From JBDKUD01 sp039679805 (GTDB lineage: Bacteria > Bacillota > Syntrophomonadia > Syntrophomonadales > Syntrophomonadaceae): DNA of 24,540 nucleotides. The stretch covers positions 1 through 24,540 of the forward strand of contig JBDKUD010000009.1 of NCBI GenBank assembly GCA_039679805.1. The letters are read 5' to 3'. The notes under the pieces are model-generated. The model was not told where the DNA came from and made no database searches. It saw only the letters and a program-made list of their open reading frames with translations. Shown here one piece after another: positions 22,478-24,540 of the stretch (positions within the stretch are counted from its first letter, which is position 1; the number at the start of each line of letters is the position of its first letter). A program made the position numbers and the translations under genes.

Positions 22478-23545
22478 ATGAGAGTTGCGTTGGTTTCCTT
22501 TACCAAAAAGGGAGCGGATATATGCCGGAAAATAGAAACCGGTTTGGACTCCAGAAAGCATTTCTGTAAGGCTTATGGCATGCCGGCTTATGCCGAAGAA
22601 GCAGGAATATTGCCCCTTAAGAGCAGCCTGAGCCTATGGACGCAGGATGCTTTTTCGCGATGCGAAGCGCTTGTTTTTGTAGGAGCCTGCGGTATTGCCG
22701 TACGGGCAATTGCTCCTTATGTTAATAATAAGACGGTTGATCCGGCGGTGGTGGTTGTGGATGAAACAGGAAAGTATGCCATATCCCTACTGTCGGGACA
22801 TATTGGGGGAGCCAATGATTTCGCCCGGGAAGTTGCCGAAGTTCTGGGAGCCGAGCCGGTAATCACAACAGCCACCGATCTGAATCATAAATTTGCAGTC
22901 GATCAGTGGGCCGGGAAGCATAGCCTCTGGCTGGGAGAGATGTCAATAGCCAAAGAAATATCTGCAGGTCTGTTAAATGGTGAAATGATAGGCGTTTCCA
23001 GTGATTACCCCATTGAGGGGAGTATGCCGCAGCAGTTGATTTATGAAGAGGATGCCGGGGATCTGACCGTTGGTTTCCTGCTATCGATCTATGCCAACAA
23101 AAAGCCTTTTAAGCGCACCTTACATCTGGTGCCCCAAACGGTAACCATCGGTATGGGCTGCCGCCAGGGGATTTCATTAGCAGCTGCGGAGGCGTTGTTA
23201 TATAAGGTGCTCGAGGAACAAAGCATTTCTGTGCATGCCATAGAAATGCTTTGTTCCATTGACATCAAAAAAGAGGAAGCAGCTCTCAAGCAGCTGGCTG
23301 AAAAATTAAGCATTCCATTTAAAGTGTTTTCTTCCGGAGAACTTGCTCAGGCGGAGGGGGATTTCACTTCCTCAGACTTTGTAGCCTCGGTTACCGGTGT
23401 AGATAATGTATGTGAGCGGGCAGCAGTTTTAGGGAGTCAGGGGCAATTGATCGTTAAAAAGCAGATCTTACATGGCGTCACACTGGCAATAGCGGTAAGG
23501 AACCAAAAATACCAATGGATAGCGCAAAACAGGCTGGGAGATTAA
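22478..23545 (+). CDS. cbiG: Cobalt-precorrin-5A hydrolase CbiG
   Basis: It opens the delta-lactone of cobalt-precorrin-5A and releases C20 as acetaldehyde, a step unique to the anaerobic route. The 355-residue protein shows the N-terminal domain (MRVALVSFTKKG, then FVGACGIAVRAIAPYV and VDPAVVVVDETG), the central LSGHIGGANDFAREVA, and the C-terminal CobE-like domain with TIGMGCRQG. All three regions are present, so it is full length. ATG 22478 follows GGAAGGAA. Confidence 0.95.
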   Translation: MRVALVSFTKKGADICRKIETGLDSRKHFCKAYGMPAYAEEAGILPLKSSLSLWTQDAFSRCEALVFVGACGIAVRAIAPYVNNKTVDPAVVVVDETGKYAISLLSGHIGGANDFAREVAEVLGAEPVITTATDLNHKFAVDQWAGKHSLWLGEMSIAKEISAGLLNGEMIGVSSDYPIEGSMPQQLIYEEDAGDLTVGFLLSIYANKKPFKRTLHLVPQTVTIGMGCRQGISLAAAEALLYKVLEEQSISVHAIEMLCSIDIKKEEAALKQLAEKLSIPFKVFSSGELAQAEGDFTSSDFVASVTGVDNVCERAAVLGSQGQLIVKKQILHGVTLAIAVRNQKYQWIAQNRLGD

Positions 23546-23577
23546 AGAAGGACATTAGATGAAGAGGGAGTACAGCA

Positions 23578-24540
23578 ATGAAAAAGATATATTTGGTCGG
23601 CATTGGGATGGGAAATCCGGAAACTCTTACCGAACAGGCGCGGCTGGCAATAGAAGAAAGTGATCTTCTCATTGGCGCGGAAAGAATGGTCGACAGCTTC
23701 CCCCGGTCGCAGGGTGCCAAATATTATGCCATAGCCCCCACAGAAATCTTAAAATATATTTTAGAAAATCCTGGCTATAAAACCATTTCCGTAATCCTGT
23801 CCGGAGATGTTGGCTTTTATAGCGGTGCCAAAAAGCTCAACCAGCTGATTGAAGAGCAAAAGGAAGCCGGACCGGCACGAGATTATGAAGTGGAGTTTAT
23901 ACCGGGGATCAGCTCTTTACAGTATTTTTGCGCCAAGCTCAAGCTGTCCTGGGAGGATGCCAGGATAGTGAGCCTTCATGGAAGAGAAGGCAACATTATG
24001 GGAGCGGTTTGGAATAATCGGAAAACATTTTTCCTGACGGGGGGAGATTATTCGGTACAGCGCGTCTGTCAGGTGCTGGTGGAAAATAATCTGGGCGAGG
24101 CATTGGTTCATGTCGGGGAAAGACTTTCTTATCCCGGGGAACGGGTGGTTACGGCCCAGGCAGAATTACTGGCCAGGGAGGAGTTTCACCCTCTGAGTGT
24201 GGCTCTGGTAGAAAATCAAAAACTCTTACCCAGGAATATTAATACCCACGGCATGGCAGACGGTTTGTTTGTTCGCGGGCCGGTGCCTATGACCAAAAGC
24301 GAAATTCGAAGTATTTCCTTATCCAAGCTTCAGCTCCGACCCGGTGATGTAGTCTATGATATTGGAGCAGGAACAGGTGCGGTGTCTGTAGATATGGCTT
24401 TACAAGTCTATGCAGGCAGTGTCTATGCAGTTGAGGTGAATGAAGAGGCCGTAGCCCTAATAAAGGCCAACCGGGAGAAATTGGGGGCCTGGAATTTAAA
24501 GGTGGTTTCGGGTCGGGCACCGGAAGCGCTGATTGCTTTG
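23578..24540 (+). CDS. cbiET: Cobalt-precorrin-7 C5-methyltransferase / C15-methyltransferase-decarboxylase fusion CbiET (3' partial)
   Basis: The gene runs off the right edge; 321 codons are visible and no stop is met. ATG 23578 follows GAGGGAG. Residues 1 to about 205 are the CbiE tetrapyrrole methylase: KKIYLVGIGMGNPETLTEQA, ERMVDSFPRS, LSGDVGFYSGAKKL and PGISSLQYFCAKL. From about 230 a CbiT domain begins: GMADGLFVRGPVPMTKSEIR, then the SAM-binding DIGAGTG (261-267) and acidic YAVEVNEEA. The fused form is equivalent to CobL and is common in Firmicutes and other groups. It would perform methylation at C5 and C15 plus decarboxylation of the C12 acetate. The expected full length is about 400 residues. 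Confidence 0.93.
   Translation, partial: MKKIYLVGIGMGNPETLTEQARLAIEESDLLIGAERMVDSFPRSQGAKYYAIAPTEILKYILENPGYKTISVILSGDVGFYSGAKKLNQLIEEQKEAGPARDYEVEFIPGISSLQYFCAKLKLSWEDARIVSLHGREGNIMGAVWNNRKTFFLTGGDYSVQRVCQVLVENNLGEALVHVGERLSYPGERVVTAQAELLAREEFHPLSVALVENQKLLPRNINTHGMADGLFVRGPVPMTKSEIRSISLSKLQLRPGDVVYDIGAGTGAVSVDMALQVYAGSVYAVEVNEEAVALIKANREKLGAWNLKVVSGRAPEALIAL

Overview
The window looks like a chromosomal segment of an anaerobic Clostridia-type Firmicute (for example a Syntrophomonadaceae or Peptococcaceae relative). The basis is strong AGGAGG-type ribosome binding sites, frequent TTG/GTG starts, the anaerobic (cbi) cobalamin route with a CbiK chelatase, and a sigma-54/enhancer-binding-protein module of the kind common in such organisms. 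The genus assignment is inference. Every convincing gene is on the + strand. There is no rRNA, tRNA, CRISPR array or transposase.

Region 1 (1-2160): the 3' part of a PAS-AAA+-HTH sigma-54 activator (cut by the window edge), then a 650-base AT-rich intergenic region. That region ends in a strong -24/-12 promoter match at 2061-2077.

Region 2 (2172-8310): a B12-dependent acyl-CoA mutase operon. The order is ATP:cob(I)alamin adenosyltransferase; mutase large subunit; mutase B12-binding subunit; MeaB-type GTPase; a second B12-binding-fold protein that has lost the cobalt-ligating DxHxxG motif; an MtnA/eIF2B-family sugar-phosphate isomerase paralogue; and two unrecognised small genes. The large subunit would usually be labelled methylmalonyl-CoA mutase. 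Its two substrate-selecting positions are Phe88 and Gln206, the isobutyryl-CoA mutase pair, not the Tyr/Arg pair of methylmalonyl-CoA mutase. I therefore read the operon as a sigma-54-controlled isobutyryl-CoA/butyryl-CoA type carbon-skeleton isomerase system with unusual accessory proteins. It is the best candidate for something undescribed here.

Region 3 (8311-8893): an intergenic region holding a cobalamin riboswitch (about 8464-8640), a long AT-rich hairpin that probably serves as its terminator, and a possible 37-codon ORF.

Region 4 (8894-24540): a long, tightly packed anaerobic cobalamin operon: cobU, cbiM-N-Q-O (cobalt ECF transporter), cbiK, cbiD, cbiL, cbiF, cbiH, cbiJ, cbiB, cobD (threonine-P decarboxylase), cbiP, a second cobO, cbiC, cbiG and a cbiE-cbiT fusion running off the right edge. 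It covers cobalt uptake, insertion into sirohydrochlorin, ring contraction and methylation, adenosylation, amidation and nucleotide-loop activation. cbiA, cobS and cobT are not in the window.

The two halves fit together: region 4 makes adenosylcobalamin, repressed through the riboswitch when B12 is plentiful, and region 2 uses it. Region 2 carries its own adenosyltransferase and reactivation GTPase and is switched by a separate, sigma-54-dependent signal.
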